A stretch of DNA of 64,000 nt from Aaosphaeria pasadenensis (taxonomy: Eukaryota; Ascomycota; Dothideomycetes; Pleosporales). The stretch's first letter is position 1. Every line of letters begins with the position of its first letter. Below, piece after piece: positions 42,850 through 55,635 of this stretch. Under the pieces are notes generated by a model, which was not told the origin of the DNA, did no database searches, and was given only the letters and a program-made list of their open reading frames with translations. The position numbers and the translations under genes are program-made. Location: positions 1 to 64,000 of the forward strand of contig JAKLMB010000010.1 in assembly GCA_022813625.1 (NCBI GenBank), written 5' to 3'.

Positions 42850-45800
42850 GGTCTTCTCATTCGCCTCCACAATTCATCAATTTACTATAATCCCAACCTT
42901 GTCATGACGGTGTATTTGGAGTTTTATCCAGGGTTGCATTGACATAGAACGTATATCATTACGTTTTCAGGAATGCATGGTTTCACGGCGCGAAAGGACT
43001 TCGATCAAGCCTGGTTATTTGCAAAGTCTGGCGTTTTTTTGCTTCCCTATATCTCTTTAAGCCGCGCTACTTCGCGAAGTATATGTCGCTAGAAATAAAC
43101 TAGATTTTAATACGTTGTTTGAGGTTCGAACCCATACTACATATTCACCTAGGTACATTGAACACAATCATTGGTTCCAAGTCATTGAATGTTTGCATAC
43201 AGCCTTTCCCAAAGTTCCTCCAACAATAGGTTTCCAAAATCCTATTAGTACCATGCCTATGGCTAGTGGTGTCTGTCACTATACCACGTCGTAATCTTTG
43301 TTGAGTCTATCATTGCTCTCCTGCTCGTCCCTCCCTGTAGCCCATTTCAATATGTCGTGCCTGAGCGCGAACGAAGTTGCAATGACTGACAGTCGGTAAG
43401 TTGATTTGTGTATGAAACCGAGCTAGCGTATGTGGCGAATTGCATAGGGTGTTAAACAATGATTCAGTGCTGTGGATTGGATGTCTGCTGGTACGCCCGT
43501 GATCTTCGGCATAAATGTTGTGTGAGTGGGTGCAGCTTATCAGAAGCATGCATCCTAGAAATGTTGAACGCTTGATCCCATAGAAGAAATATGAAATGCG
43601 TAACGGAAACACCGGTCACAGTGTCTATCGATGTGTTTCGTGGTGTGAGCATCTTCTTGTAAGCCCAGTGGGAGGTTTTCTCTATTATTAAAAACATTCT
43701 CTTTTCCTTCCAATTATTTACAACCAACCACAAATTTACGCCACCATATTGTTTCAGCGTCCAAGAACCAAGGACTCGCGCTTTCGATGAGCTGCTCTGG
43801 GGTGATCATGCTCTCACCTTCAAGATAACCCAGAGCGAGAACGAAGACGTCGCATGTGGTTATTGCCGTTCGGACGAAGGCACTCCGTGTTATGCTGTTG
43901 TGTGGCATGGCTATACGCGCAGGTTGGGATGTTCCAGAAAGATGGTGTTGTGTATTTGTATGAAAGGTTCCGCCAGATGTTGTAACAGTGAGTGCGCAAG
44001 TTAGACGTTGTATGTCTCTGGAACAGTGTGATTGAGTTTCGATAGAGAGTAATTCCGGCAAGTGATCGAGAGTTGATATATATTTGAAGTCGTTTGCGAG
44101 TATGAATATGGATAGAGCGATGTGAAGAAGAATGAGATACACGTCGAACCACGGTGGAAATGTACGACAACGTGAGTACAGTGATTTAGATAGCGGGCCT
44201 ACTCGTCTACGTTCGCAGGGACCTTCAGCAGTTCGGTGTATCTCACCGCTTCAAAGCTGGATGTACATTCAAGCTTCTTGAGTGACGACGCTTGAAACTT
44301 AAAATGGTTGATATTCCTTTTCAAAACCAAAGTTGCTGTATTCTTGACTTTGCGTTTGGAATTCCCTATGAGAGGAGATATCGTAGCGATATTGTTTGTT
44401 GTTTGGTGTTGACGTTCACTTCGTGTTCCTGTTGAGCTGGTGATATCGTACAAATGCGTGGCATTCCGTCGAGCGGGAGGTTACAGTAAGCTTATTGCAG
44501 TGACATAAGACGAGGACAGACTAAGTGGATTTACAATGCCAAAAGTACAGAAGAATTCTTGACAAGATACTTAAAGTTCTTCGCGGCAACTTCATGTGCG
44601 CATTATCGACTCAGCTGGGTCTGTCAGCAGGTCTCCTGCATCTCGCCTCTAGAGGACGACACAGTCGCCCAATGAGTAGCTGTGGTCAGGAAAAGGAAGG
44701 AAGCACAGAACACCAAAGGTGCACAGAGACCCGTCCTATTCGTATCAATCAAAGTACCTTTGACGAGTTTGAATGTTGAAAAGGAGCTATATGTGAACAA
44801 TATGTGATGTTGGGTGTGATTGGAATATAGGTAGGTTGGGGTTCCTGGTTAGTGGCTCGCTTCGTCTCTGCGTACAGCAAATCATCGCGCATGGCGGGGA
44901 TGTGTTGAAATCGTCAAGGCCAGCTCGAGAACATTGCGGGAATGGCGCAAAAGAGTAGAGGCGAGATGCAAAGAAAAGGGATGGAATTTGGATCGGTCGG
45001 AATTTTGATTGTTGCCCTGGATTGAATAAGACAAAACCGTACCGGAATTGGTTACTGTTTGCAATTGCTACCGAGGCGGTTGTACTGGAGACAGTGCATG
45101 CACCGTAATCGTGCTCAATGAAAGATAAGACAGCCTATGAGTTTCCACTCCTCTTGTCTTGAACGGCTACGGCAGCAACTCCCAAGTGTCGAGAATCTAC
45201 AGAAGGGGTTTCATCTCCCAAAGTCTCACATCGTTACCATAGCATCGTCAATTCGCATGATAGGCGAGTACTTCCTGATCATGGTGCTAATTTGATAAAT
45301 TACTTCCCTGTAAATCAGGCATTTAGTAGAGAAAATACGAACAGTAAATGCCAAGCAGAGCTTTTGCACACTGAAGATTGAACTTTCATAAGAGCAAAGC
45401 ACGTTCTGCCAATAAGCCTCGAGCGAGTTGATCGAGGGGCCAGACGTTTGAGTGTTGAAATATTGTAGCTGGGAATTGAGCCGTTGTATGATGACCAAAC
45501 CAGATGCAATGGCAAGCTTGCGGTGGTGAGATTTGCGGCGATACCCTACCCTTTGCACCGGTGAATTGCTACTAGCTGAAAGGGGTAACAGGCCCTGATC
45601 CTCGTGCGATCTGTATAGTTATACATGATCATATGTCAGTTTGCCTAATTTGCAGTCGCTGCCCGCAAGAATAAGTACTTGACTACACTTAAAGGCAGGT
45701 CCTCCTCAGTACTTCGAAAGCATATGATGAAATAGAACAGAGATAGAAATGTTTTTCGTTCACGAGGTGATTGTAGCTCCATGTCAAAGACATCACCGTA

Positions 45801-47597
45801 GGCACGGGTAGTGAACCGACCAGGACGGAGAACAGAGCGCTGGGACCGAACATTGCCCCATTACCAGGTCTTGAATCTTGAGTCTTACCTCTTAGATGAA
45901 ATTCCTTACCAGTCATGCATGCTTTGGTGGGGAATGCTTGGATTTCTCGTCAGCCACGTGCCCATCCAATCATATGAAATCAAGGAAGATAGGCTTTACT
46001 ATTCCCTATAGTGAGTGTAACACCAACAGGACTGCTTGGAAGATGGGCCGACCATAACCTTTTGTGGGATGCAGCCCTCAAGAAACATAAGGGTTGTTAA
46101 GCGGGTGGACTTCCAGGTGCGGTATTCGATACGACTTCGGGCTTGGATTGGGAGTAAGTATTTCGGAATGCGGGAGAATGAACGGAGGGCGATCGCGATA
46201 TGAGCTTTTGGTATCCAAATCCATAAATTCAGTAGTAATAGTTAACTAACTAGAGTGTCGGGAGTGGCCACATGGGGGAGCGGGAGGCGTGAGGAGTGAG
46301 GAGTAGTGAGGGGGCCACTGAGGATTTAGAAGGCTTGCGGGACGCCTTGACGCCTTCTGGGGTAATGGTCGGTCTTAGCGTCACACTAAACTGCTTCTGT
46401 GCCCACCCGACTTCCCACGCGTGGGACTATGGGACTATCCCCAGCGTTTCCAACTCAATTCGAACCTCCTCCCTCATTCCTCATATCAAACAAAAGAACT
46501 TGCGACTTGTCTCGAAACAACCACCCGGAAGAAGGTACAAACTCATCGATATGGATTTCGACACAAAAAATGAAGTGCTCATCTGAAGTTTGTCGATCCA
46601 CTGCGTCAAGGCTGAGAAAACCCGTTGGCAGCTGCCAATGCCCAGGCGCGTAGCGCAGGCTTGGGTAACATTTCGGGAGCCTGTTTGATTCTTGTCTTGC
46701 AAGGCGTGACATGGAGCTTCGCCAACTTTCTCTCACCTCAGACACCAGAATGTTAAGAATGTAGACCAATTATCTTATTTGACACCTCCGGCCCTTCTCA
46801 CATACAACCCCTGGCCGTTCGCGGCAGGCTACATGTGACCATCAAGCCTCCCAAGTTTTTTAATCTGGTCCGGACAGCTGAGAGGGCCATCTTGCCAATT
46901 TTTGGACTTGATACTGTATTGGCTCAAACTCAGTGAATCTTTGTTTATGATCCTTACTATAGGGGATTACTGCTGCTACTTTCCACACCACGGTAAGAAG
47001 AGTAGGCGCTGACAGCAACGCTTGTGACGAACGCCTTTCTGGAAGGCCTAGTAACATGGAAGCACATTTAACTAGCGTACTGTTGCACAGATAAACAAGT
47101 GGCTGGCTTTGGTGTCAGGTTACGAAATGTGAAAGTGAAGAGCGCGTGCAACGTATGATAGTGATGTCGGGCCACTCGGATCCTTGTCCAGACATCCTTC
47201 CGGCAACCTCATACCGTCCTGGCGCCAATAGCTAGTTGCGGGGATTACAATTAGCCCAAATGTTCTTACGGGGATACACTCCGCACATCACCAAATTGGC
47301 AAAGGATCATCTTGCGATCAGGTTTGGTGGATTGAACGAGTTTCCAGCTTGGCGTGCACGAGGCCTTGCCGCTACAACACATCTCGTTGCTCCCGCTCGG
47401 ACCCCACCCATGTTCACTTGGAGACATAAAAGAACCCTAAACCCTGACTTTTTGTTGTTTCTCTCGCTCCAACTTATTTATGTAGCATCCTGCCTATCAA
47501 CTACCTTGATCTGGTTGTGTCAAGGCAAGATGAAGGTACGTTCGGATATTTCACCCGCCTGGCAGTGATACTGGTGGTATCTTAATGACCTCGACTA
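42850..47597. other. 4.7 kb region without a supported gene
   Basis: Composition is ordinary, with no RIP bias. A perfect 14-bp palindrome, TACTTCGCGAAGTA, lies at 43068-43081 just past ubc6. Minus-strand frames at 43714-44142 (142 codons, GTG-led, hydrophobic start) and 45226-45558 (110 codons) are the longest but match no family and lack good starts or splice partners. The right end is presumably the promoter of the sugar transporter, with ACATAAAAGA near 47426. I see no tRNA. Confidence 0.45.
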
Positions 47598-49530
47598 ATG
47601 AGTGGGAAGACTTTCTACAATGTTTACACTATCTGTTCCTTCGCGGCCTTGGGTGGTGCTCTTTTCGGTTTTGACATCTCCTCCATGAGCGGGGTACTGG
47701 GAACGAATGGATACAAGAATTATTTTGGCAACCGTAAGGATAATTATTGAACAAACAACCTGCAGTAAACTAACAAACAACAGCAACTGGGTATCGACAA
47801 GGTGGCATCACTGCTTCCATGCCCGCTGGCTCACTCGTTGGTGCTCTTTCGTCCTCATTCATTGCGGATAGATTTTCCCGCCGAAGTGCAATTCAAATCG
47901 CTGCTGTTATATGGTGCATTGGAGCAATGTATGTTTATAACATTGTGCGCCTCGTCATGGCTAAATCACATATAGATTCCAAACTGCTGCGAACGGCATC
48001 CCTCTTCTATGCATCGGTCGTGTCGTTGCGGGCTACTCGATTGGCATCGCCTCTGCTGTTGTTCCAATCTATCAATCCGAGATTGCCCCAAAGGAAATTC
48101 GAGGTCGAGTTGTCTCCCTTCAACAATGGGCCATTACCTGGTAGGCTACATCATCACTTCATCATGTGACTGGTATTAGATCAGTCAACGCACCACAAGC
48201 GTACTTGCCGCCTCTCTTAGGCTATGTGCTAAATCATTTACACACAGGGGTATTTTGATTCAATATTTTATCCAATACGGCTCTTCCTTTGTCGATGGCG
48301 GACCCAAAGACCCCAACCAGGGAACTGCTTCATTCCGTATTCCATGGGCTATGCAGTTGGTCCCTGGTGTTATCCTCTTCTGCGGTATGTTCTTCTTCCC
48401 TTACTCCCCCCGATGGCTTGCAAGCAAGGATCGTTGGGAGGAGGCTGCAGCAGTTCTTGCAAATCTCCATGGAGGCGGTGATGTAAACCATCCGAAGGTC
48501 CTTGCCGAGTACAAGGAGATAGAGGACGCTTTGCGCTTCGAGCGTGAGCAAGCTGTGACTAGCTTCAAGGCTCTGACTGAGCCTCGTATTCTCAAGCGTG
48601 TCCTCTTGGGCATGAGTCTTCAGATGTGGTCGCAATTGTGCGGTATGAATATTATGATGTATGTTGTAACCAGCAGATCACAGCAGAAGAACCACTTTAT
48701 TGACATTCAGACAGGTACTATATTGTTTACATCATGAGAGGAGCAGGCATAGGCGATGAGCTTCTCACTGCATCCATCCAGTACATCATCAATGTTGCGC
48801 TGACCCTACCAGCCATCATCTGGGTTGATCGCATTGGCCGCCGCCCTGCTATGCTTTTCGGTTTCTTTGGCATGATGGTGTTCCTTTTCATCTCCGGCGC
48901 TCTTCAAGCTACAGCGGGCCGTCCCAATCCGAACCCTGACGACAGGGATATCTCTTGGGTCATACTGGACAACTCGGCCGCATCCCGAGGAGTCGTAGCT
49001 TGCTCTTACCTGTTCGTTGCAACGTTTGCAACTTCGATCGGACCTACTTCCTGGGTTTACCCAGCAGAGATACATGTTGCAAAGGTTCGTGCTAAAGCTG
49101 TATCTCTTGCCACAGCCACCAACTGGACGTGGAACACGGCGCTCGCGTTCGCAGTGCCCCCGCTGCTTTGGAGCATCAACTGGAAGATGTACATGATCTT
49201 TGCAGCATTTAACGGCGCTGCTCTTGTCCATGTAAGTAATTTGAACTGTTCCTTGACATGTCTACGCTTGAAGCTGCTAATACTTAATCCCAGATGTTCC
49301 TCCTAGCTCCTGAGACCAAGGGCAAGACTCTTGAAGAGATGGACGAGGTCTTTGATAGCGGACGACCAGCCTGGAAAAGTGTACCAAAGGGCTCACGCCT
49401 TGACAATCTTGCTGTTGATATCGAGAAGGGCGAGGTCATGGTCAAGACTGCCGCCTCTGGTCGCGATGGCGGTGCCACCGCTGCCACGGCCACCGAGTCC
49501 ACCACGCACACTGAGACCCCGAAGGCCTAG
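47598..49530 (+). CDS. MFS sugar transporter (hexose/xylose/quinate type)
   Basis: This is a plasma membrane sugar:proton symporter by family. Six exons, 47598-47733, 47784-47928, 47976-48140, 48248-48658, 48715-49231 and 49294-49530, give 536 residues and twelve helices. Signatures include GGALFGFDISSMSGVLGT, ADRFSRRSAIQ, GRVVAGYSIGIASAVVPIYQ, SEIAPKEIRGRVVSLQQWAITWG, SPRWLASKDR, WVDRIGRR and LLAPETKGKTLEEMDEVFD (PETKG). The start at 47598 (MSGKTFYNVY) is the simplest. An ATG-AAG followed by GTACGT just upstream at about 47530 could instead be a short first exon, as some homologs begin MK, but it does not splice in frame. Substrate unknown. Confidence 0.9.
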
Positions 49531-50554
49531 AATCCTATGACACACACACACATAAACGATTCCCTATGTCAAAGTATGATTCCTTCGCTGCTGTATGTTT
49601 GACTTGATCTTGATAATATATCGACATGGCCCATGCGTCTATGGTGAATGGCCGAATTGTGACGAACCTGGCGCCAAAATCGGCTTTTGCGTAAGGTTGC
49701 GTTGAAACGTTCAGGTGGTTACAATACCTGATAAGCGAGGAAGATTGGGTAGCTATGCGTGCGTGAGGCTTCCGGCAATACATTTTCACATTCCCACAAC
49801 CAAAATTCTGTAATTACACGTTAATAGCTGATCACTAGATTGTTGTATCAGAATGTAATTGTTGAAACAAACGTATTTCTTTGGAAAGTACATATAACTG
49901 GCTACAAGCACTTTCTTGAAGATTGGACGTGCGCCACGATTTTCCGAATTTTACATTTGCATTAGTCTCAGTGAAAGCAGAGGAATTGCCCATCCACAAC
50001 ATGTGGTTACGGCGGGTGCTGCTTGAACACCTGATCTCATTTTCTTCTGTGAAGTTTCCGTTCCTCCCTGTTTCAGTAGGTTTGGTCTTGAAGACGTACG
50101 TGTGATTTCAACAAAAGCTTGTTTTGAAGAACACCGAGATTACTCTATCTACTTATTCATACATCATGAATATCCATACATACACTAAAGAAAGACATAA
50201 AGGCCGTTTGGTATTGGATCAAGGAAAGGGCAGAACAGCACGAGCTGAAGCAAACATATCTTCCGATTGGTCAAACAAATCCGCCAAACGGCGATGACCC
50301 AGTCATGCTTTGGCCATTCAAAATATCCCGAATCAAATATACAGTTGCCATGAGAGATGGGAGAATTGGTGTATAGTCGTAGGAGGGGTACCATTTCCTG
50401 CAAGACGAAATACGAACAATTGGTAGGAAGGAAATTGAATGTTCCAAGCTGTTCGCTACCCTGTAGTTGGCGTACACGTAAATGCTATAGCCGGATACTG
50501 ATGGTCCAGATATCTGTTCGATGGAGACAGAGTAACATATGTTGATGACCAACG
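49531..50554. other. Convergent 1 kb spacer
   Basis: This lies between the sugar transporter and the nucleotidyltransferase. A CACACACACACA run lies just past the transporter stop. No gene is seen. Confidence 0.5.
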
Positions 50555-52690
50555 TCAGGTTTGCGAACTGTCAAGGCCCATCGTTGGTGTTGTCTCCTGC
50601 GTGCTCTCTCGACGAAGCTGCAGACTGTCAATAGATTCTTCTCTGGCCTGAAGCGTAGGCGTTGGTGGCGATTGCTCCACCACCTCATCGAAGATGCCCC
50701 CTTCTGGCTCCTCGCCTCGGCCAATGGCCCCAAGAATTCTCCACACACGTCGGAACTCATCACGAATTGCTACTATTCCGTTATGAGTGACGGTACGCGC
50801 GACGTTGTGGTCCAATTCAAATGGGTCTTCAATTGCGAACAGGTAACGGTGACGGACTTCCTTTCCGCCCACATTGGTTGTCTTTGCGCCTGTCCAGCCT
50901 TTCGAGTCTTTGGTTCTGATGCCTCCAAGCGTGCGCAGAGATAGAACTTCGCGTGTCCAGTAGAAGGTCGGATGTCGAGGCCCAGGCCCAAACCCTACTG
51001 GCGGTGCGGCATAGTAATAGAAGAAACCGCGAAGCAGAGCGGCAACTGACTGAGTGTTCTGCGTCAGAGTGCCGGCTTGTGCAGCTTGTTTTATTGCTTC
51101 CCTGTCACGCCAAAAGCGGACTGCATAGTTCTCAATTACCGTCTCCTCCCATAGTTGTCCCAAACCTTCGAGGTTAACTGGAGTGGGAAGACGAATCTGT
51201 AGATTAGGACAAACTGGCGGAGAGGCGATATTGACGAGATAATGAAGGACCATGAGAACCCAGCCGTAGCTAGACAGTGTACCGGAGTAGCTGCTGTTGA
51301 CCTTCCGACGCTTTGCCCAGGCCTTGATAAATAGCACCATCAGGCGCACGCGTTCATCGCACAAGGAGTAGCAGTGTAAGAGTTCAGTGTTGTGGATACC
51401 TAAGGTGTTGTTGAAATTGAGATCGCACTGGATGCCAACACCAGACTTGGGAAAATCGAGTGGACCGAGGACCTTTTCACGGTGCCAGGATTTCTTATCG
51501 TGTTGACCTTTGTTCAACTGAACCTTTTCTCCATTTAGACCTGCTGCTGGTGAAATATCATATTGATGCGAGTCTTGTTTGAGTTTACCGGAAGATGATG
51601 CTGCTTGTTGAGCGTCAGTCACTGGAAGCGTACCATCTGTTCCAATTGGCGCATCTTCCTCTCCACTGGGAACACTCTGCGAAGGCTGAGGGGTACGGTC
51701 ATGGAGTGGAATGGAAGTTGGGTATTTCTCTTCTTCTGGGAGCTCGTCCCATTTATGACGCTCTTCTAGAAGTGCTGTATATAGTTCATCGGTTGGATGC
51801 TCACAGATCTTCAAAATTGGTACCCTTGTCCTCGTTAGGAGTCGTCCACCTAGTTTGCTATCGAGAACGGCCTTTTCAAGAACCCGTGGTATACTTTTGT
51901 CTAGGCTTGAGTTTCGCGATAAGCTTGTATTTTTCCACACTGGTACGACGGCCAGGTCCATATCAGAGCCAGGCATGCCGAAACCTGATGCCAGACTGCC
52001 AAACCCTTGCAGAGAGATTGTTGCTAGGTTCCCCGAACGATCTGAAGCAATTGCCCCCTGACACAGAGTCTCGAGGCTCTTTCTAAATGCTTCCTTTGCC
52101 TCAACTTCTGCTGAGGTGATCTGCGCTTTCGGCACCTCAATAGATGCCACACCGTCCAGGTGCTCGATCTGAAGCAAAGGATCCTCGTAAGCTCGCTGCT
52201 GCTGGGGAATAGGAGCTCCGTGAAATCGCGGCGGGCCTTGCGGCCGTTGTAGAATCCTGGCGTTTGGTCCCGAACCACGATGATCAGGGTAGTTTGCGGT
52301 GTTTTGGCTGGGATGCTCCTGGGGAGACCGCGGATACTGATTGCCAGAAACATAATTCCGGCGATTTGGACCAGACAAATTATTGTAATCATCACTCATG
52401 TACTGGTTTGGGCCATGGGGCCTTTGGTGATATTGTCTGGGGTAGGTACCCCTTTCCTGTGGTGCGTGATACCTTCCTCCGCGACCACGACCACGATTGC
52501 CCGATCCCTGTTCCTGATTGGCTGCATGGGGAGCATTATGGTGAAGCCCCCGACCACGCTGGTAGTATCGATGCTGGTGTTGACCACGATGGAGGGGATT
52601 GGATCGCATGCCGTCTTGATTGTCTGAGATAGTTACGTTGCTAAGGATCATAGTCCGAAGACGTTCCTCTAAAGGCGCGCCTTGCTCCAT
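50555..52690 (-). CDS. Cid1/Trf-type RNA nucleotidyltransferase
   Basis: This is a non-canonical poly(A) or poly(U) polymerase that adds nucleotides to RNA 3' ends. The single-exon product has 711 residues. The first 170 residues are disordered and rich in Arg, Gly and Gln (GNRGRGRGGRYH, YYQRGRGLH), a probable RNA-binding region. The catalytic domain has the G-S signature at 231-232 and GMPGSDMDLAVVP, with D243 and D245 as metal ligands. An insertion of about 100 residues (SQSVPSGEEDAPIG and following) separates the catalytic parts. The PAP-associated region follows (VKLFIKAWAKRRK-like, SYGWVLMVLHYLVN, then LGQLWEE). Cytoplasmic or nuclear location cannot be told. Confidence 0.87.
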   Translation of the reverse strand: MEQGAPLEERLRTMILSNVTISDNQDGMRSNPLHRGQHQHRYYQRGRGLHHNAPHAANQEQGSGNRGRGRGGRYHAPQERGTYPRQYHQRPHGPNQYMSDDYNNLSGPNRRNYVSGNQYPRSPQEHPSQNTANYPDHRGSGPNARILQRPQGPPRFHGAPIPQQQRAYEDPLLQIEHLDGVASIEVPKAQITSAEVEAKEAFRKSLETLCQGAIASDRSGNLATISLQGFGSLASGFGMPGSDMDLAVVPVWKNTSLSRNSSLDKSIPRVLEKAVLDSKLGGRLLTRTRVPILKICEHPTDELYTALLEERHKWDELPEEEKYPTSIPLHDRTPQPSQSVPSGEEDAPIGTDGTLPVTDAQQAASSSGKLKQDSHQYDISPAAGLNGEKVQLNKGQHDKKSWHREKVLGPLDFPKSGVGIQCDLNFNNTLGIHNTELLHCYSLCDERVRLMVLFIKAWAKRRKVNSSYSGTLSSYGWVLMVLHYLVNIASPPVCPNLQIRLPTPVNLEGLGQLWEETVIENYAVRFWRDREAIKQAAQAGTLTQNTQSVAALLRGFFYYYAAPPVGFGPGPRHPTFYWTREVLSLRTLGGIRTKDSKGWTGAKTTNVGGKEVRHRYLFAIEDPFELDHNVARTVTHNGIVAIRDEFRRVWRILGAIGRGEEPEGGIFDEVVEQSPPTPTLQAREESIDSLQLRRESTQETTPTMGLDSSQT

Positions 52691-53338
52691 GTTTGCTGTT
52701 CGGCCTCAGCCTAGGATGACTATGATTTAGATAGCGCAACAAGACACCCCTCAGAGTACAGGTGAGGGCGAATATTGGCTCCTTATGTGGACCGAGAAAC
52801 CACTTCTCAGATTGTCGTAGTCGACGTGATATCACAATTGATTTTGCTCATTAGCGTGGCATGAGGCTGACAGGCTGTTGAAAGCAATGCCGTTTGCTTT
52901 TAGACGCGATTACCAGATCTCGTTCCACCCGGCGAGTCGTCACAGAGGAAACACTCAAGTGTCACAGTCCCGACACACAAGTGTAAACCACGCTGGAGTA
53001 GACAAAAGGTGTTGATGTGATGCTGGTGGTGATCGCGAATGTTGAGAGAGGGATGCGGGTGGCAGGTAGGACTAGGTTAACCCAATTCAATCTAGTGTAT
53101 CTTGGCAGGGAAGCTGTGACGCTCTTTGGCTCATTAGGGAAACATCTCTCTGCCTACGTTGGCTCCGTACCTCTCTCCAACAAAGACCATACCGGCCTTC
53201 ATCAGTCTTTATCTCTCGCTTTCGCTCCCCTTACCCATACATATTATTCTTCACTTGGAAACGCCTGAATAGACTTTGCACACTCACATCAGCTCCTACG
53301 ATTGCAAATAGCCGCGCGACGGCGGCTGCGCCCTCATC
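52691..53338. promoter_or_regulatory. Divergent nucleotidyltransferase / tfg1 promoter
   Basis: 648 bp between two divergent start codons. No coding frame is convincing. The tfg1 side is pyrimidine-rich near 53210-53300. Confidence 0.5.
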
Positions 53339-55635
53339 ATGAACGGAAACTCACAACCTTCAGCTGCGGCCACCGCACCGAACGGTCCACGACCATCTCC
53401 CGCAGGCGTCTCTCCAGCAAACCTGCCTGGAGGCCCACCAGTTGGTCCAAATGGCCAACCTCCCCGACCCCGCCGTCGCCGCCCTCCACCAACCGATCCC
53501 ATGCGCCCTGTGTACCGACCCATGAAGACTATCACCAAGCCTATGGTGACTTTGACTCAGATGAACGAACGTGCTGGAGATACCCATACTGCAGTAGCGA
53601 ACAATGATGGCACGAAGTCTGTGGAGCAGCTGAAGCAGGAGTACCTTAGCCAGGGCGCGATATCTTTCCCGCTTGTGCTCACGCGACGCGATATGAGAGA
53701 TATGCGCCATCACGTCATGCGGCTAGCAGCCAAAGGCAAAATTGATATTCAAGATGAAGCACAGTTCACTCCACCGATTCGATTGCATCGTCGTGACCCT
53801 CGTGCCCCACCCAGCGGTGCTGGATCTCACTTCGAAGAAGAGGAGACGAAGGAAGACATCGAAGAATTAAAGGAGCGCGAGCGGATTGAACTCGCGAAAG
53901 AAGAGCGACGCAAGGCACGCGAGGAGACATTGTCGAAAATCGCGCCATCAGCTACGAAGAAGCCTCAGGCTTTCCAAAAGAAAACTGAACAGAAGTTTCG
54001 CCCGGACGACACTCCAGAAGCCGAAAAACGTCGTCTTCTCAAATACGAAGAAACTTTGCCTTGGCATCTCGAGGACTTTGACAATAAGCAGACTTGGTAT
54101 GGAACTTATGAATCGGAACTCTCCGAGGCCCACGTCATGCTCACTACCGCCTGGAACGGCGACCAAGGCGACGTCATTCAGATGGTCCCATTAGAGCGAT
54201 GGTACAAGTTCCAAGTGAAAGGAAAAGTGAAAGCTGCTACTGCTGATGAGGTCGAAGAAGCTTGGAAAAAGATGGAGAAAGTACCAAGGTTCCTGAGCAA
54301 CATAGAACAAATCAGTCTGAAGAGAGAACGTGATCAGGAACAGCGAGCGCGAGGGCTAGGCAGAGACAAATTGAGAACCCGCGTAGGTGGAGGTGGTGAC
54401 GATGAGGGCGCCATTCGACGACGGGGTGGAGGCGACGAGGATGACGACATTCCTTACATCAAGGCCGAAGCGGATGCTGACGACATCGATTTCAATATGG
54501 AGGAAGATTTTGCCGACGACGAGGAAGGCCTGAACGGTCTTTTCGAAGGTGAAGAAGACGATGTCAAAGAGTCACACGAGAAGATGAAGCGTGAGCAGCT
54601 TGGCGCTGGAGGCATCTTCGAACTTCGCAATGAAGAGGAAGTCTATCGCCAGGAAGAGAAAGAGAGAGCTGAGGCTGAAATGGCCAAGAAGCTTGAGAAG
54701 AGCATGCGTAAAGCTTTGACCAAGAGGGAGAAGCTTTACGAATATGCCAATGACTCTGACTCTAATCCTTACGCCTCTTCTTCTAGTGACTCCGACAGTG
54801 ATTCTGAGACTGAACGCCAGCGAGCCAAGGAGGAAGAAGAGCGAAAGGCTGCTGAGCAGAATGGAAAGAATGCCGATGCAGATAAGCTTGCATCGGGTGC
54901 CTCCACGAAGGGATCCAACACGCCATCCGGTGCGCACAAGCCTGTCGATTTGAACAAAAAGAAACGACCAGGCTCTCCAAATTTGTCCGAAGCAAGCGGC
55001 AATGAGTCTTCTCGCAAGAAGCATAAGAAGAAGCACGAGAGAAATGCCGACGGCTCACGGAAGTCCGCCCTCATTAATGATAGCAAGCGAGGAGCTGGCT
55101 CCGGGAGTGAAAGCGAGATGACCGATACCGGGAAATCCAAGAAGAGCAAGGATAAATCGAAGCTCAAGTTCAAGTTGGGATCGGGAAGTACACCGAGTGG
55201 TAGTCCCACGGGTAGCCGTGCAAGCAGTCCAGCTGCTACCCAGCTTAATGGAAGCAGAGCAGGGAGCCCCGCTGCCTCGAGCCCTGGAGCTTCAGCAACA
55301 ACCCGTAAGTGTTCCTTAGTTGATTCGTTTCTCTTTAGTATGGACAACTTACTGACACGCGATTAGAAAAAGCCTTGCCATCTGCCAGCGAAATCTATAA
55401 AGCTATTCCTGCCGAAGGCATGACTATCCAAGGTCTCATTGCCATTTTCAAGGGGCGCGTTGGAGCGAGCAATACCCAGCTTTTCATTCGCCTAGTGAGG
55501 TCTGTTGCGAATTTTGATAAAGCCCGTGGTCGTGTCTTCCCCCTACCAGAAATGCCATCTGAAACTCAAATTGAGGCTATCATGAAACGGCATACCCAGG
55601 GTGCACCCAAGAGTGCCGCGGCAAGCCCATCCTAA
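53339..55635 (+). CDS. tfg1: TFIIF subunit alpha (Tfg1/RAP74)
   Basis: The large subunit of TFIIF, which binds RNA polymerase II and helps initiation. Two exons, 53339-55304 and 55367-55635, give 744 residues. After a Pro-rich start comes the Rap30/74 dimerisation region, with RHHVMRLAAKGKIDI, PPIRLHRRDP, then PWHLEDFDNKQTWYGTYESE, and MVPLERWYKF. The middle is highly charged (acidic 370-420, basic 430-640). Exon 2 encodes the C-terminal winged helix (LPSASEIYKAIPAEGMTI, QLFIRLVRSVANFDK), which in RAP74 contacts Fcp1 phosphatase. A frame that runs into the intron would drop this domain, so splicing decides the product. Confidence 0.93.

Noticed and set aside
43110..43140. GGTTCGAACCC, resembling a tRNA B box
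   Set aside because: No A box or cloverleaf can be built on either strand.
43714..44142. 142-codon frame with a hydrophobic start
   Set aside because: It begins with GTG, no splice partner provides an ATG, and no family is recognised.
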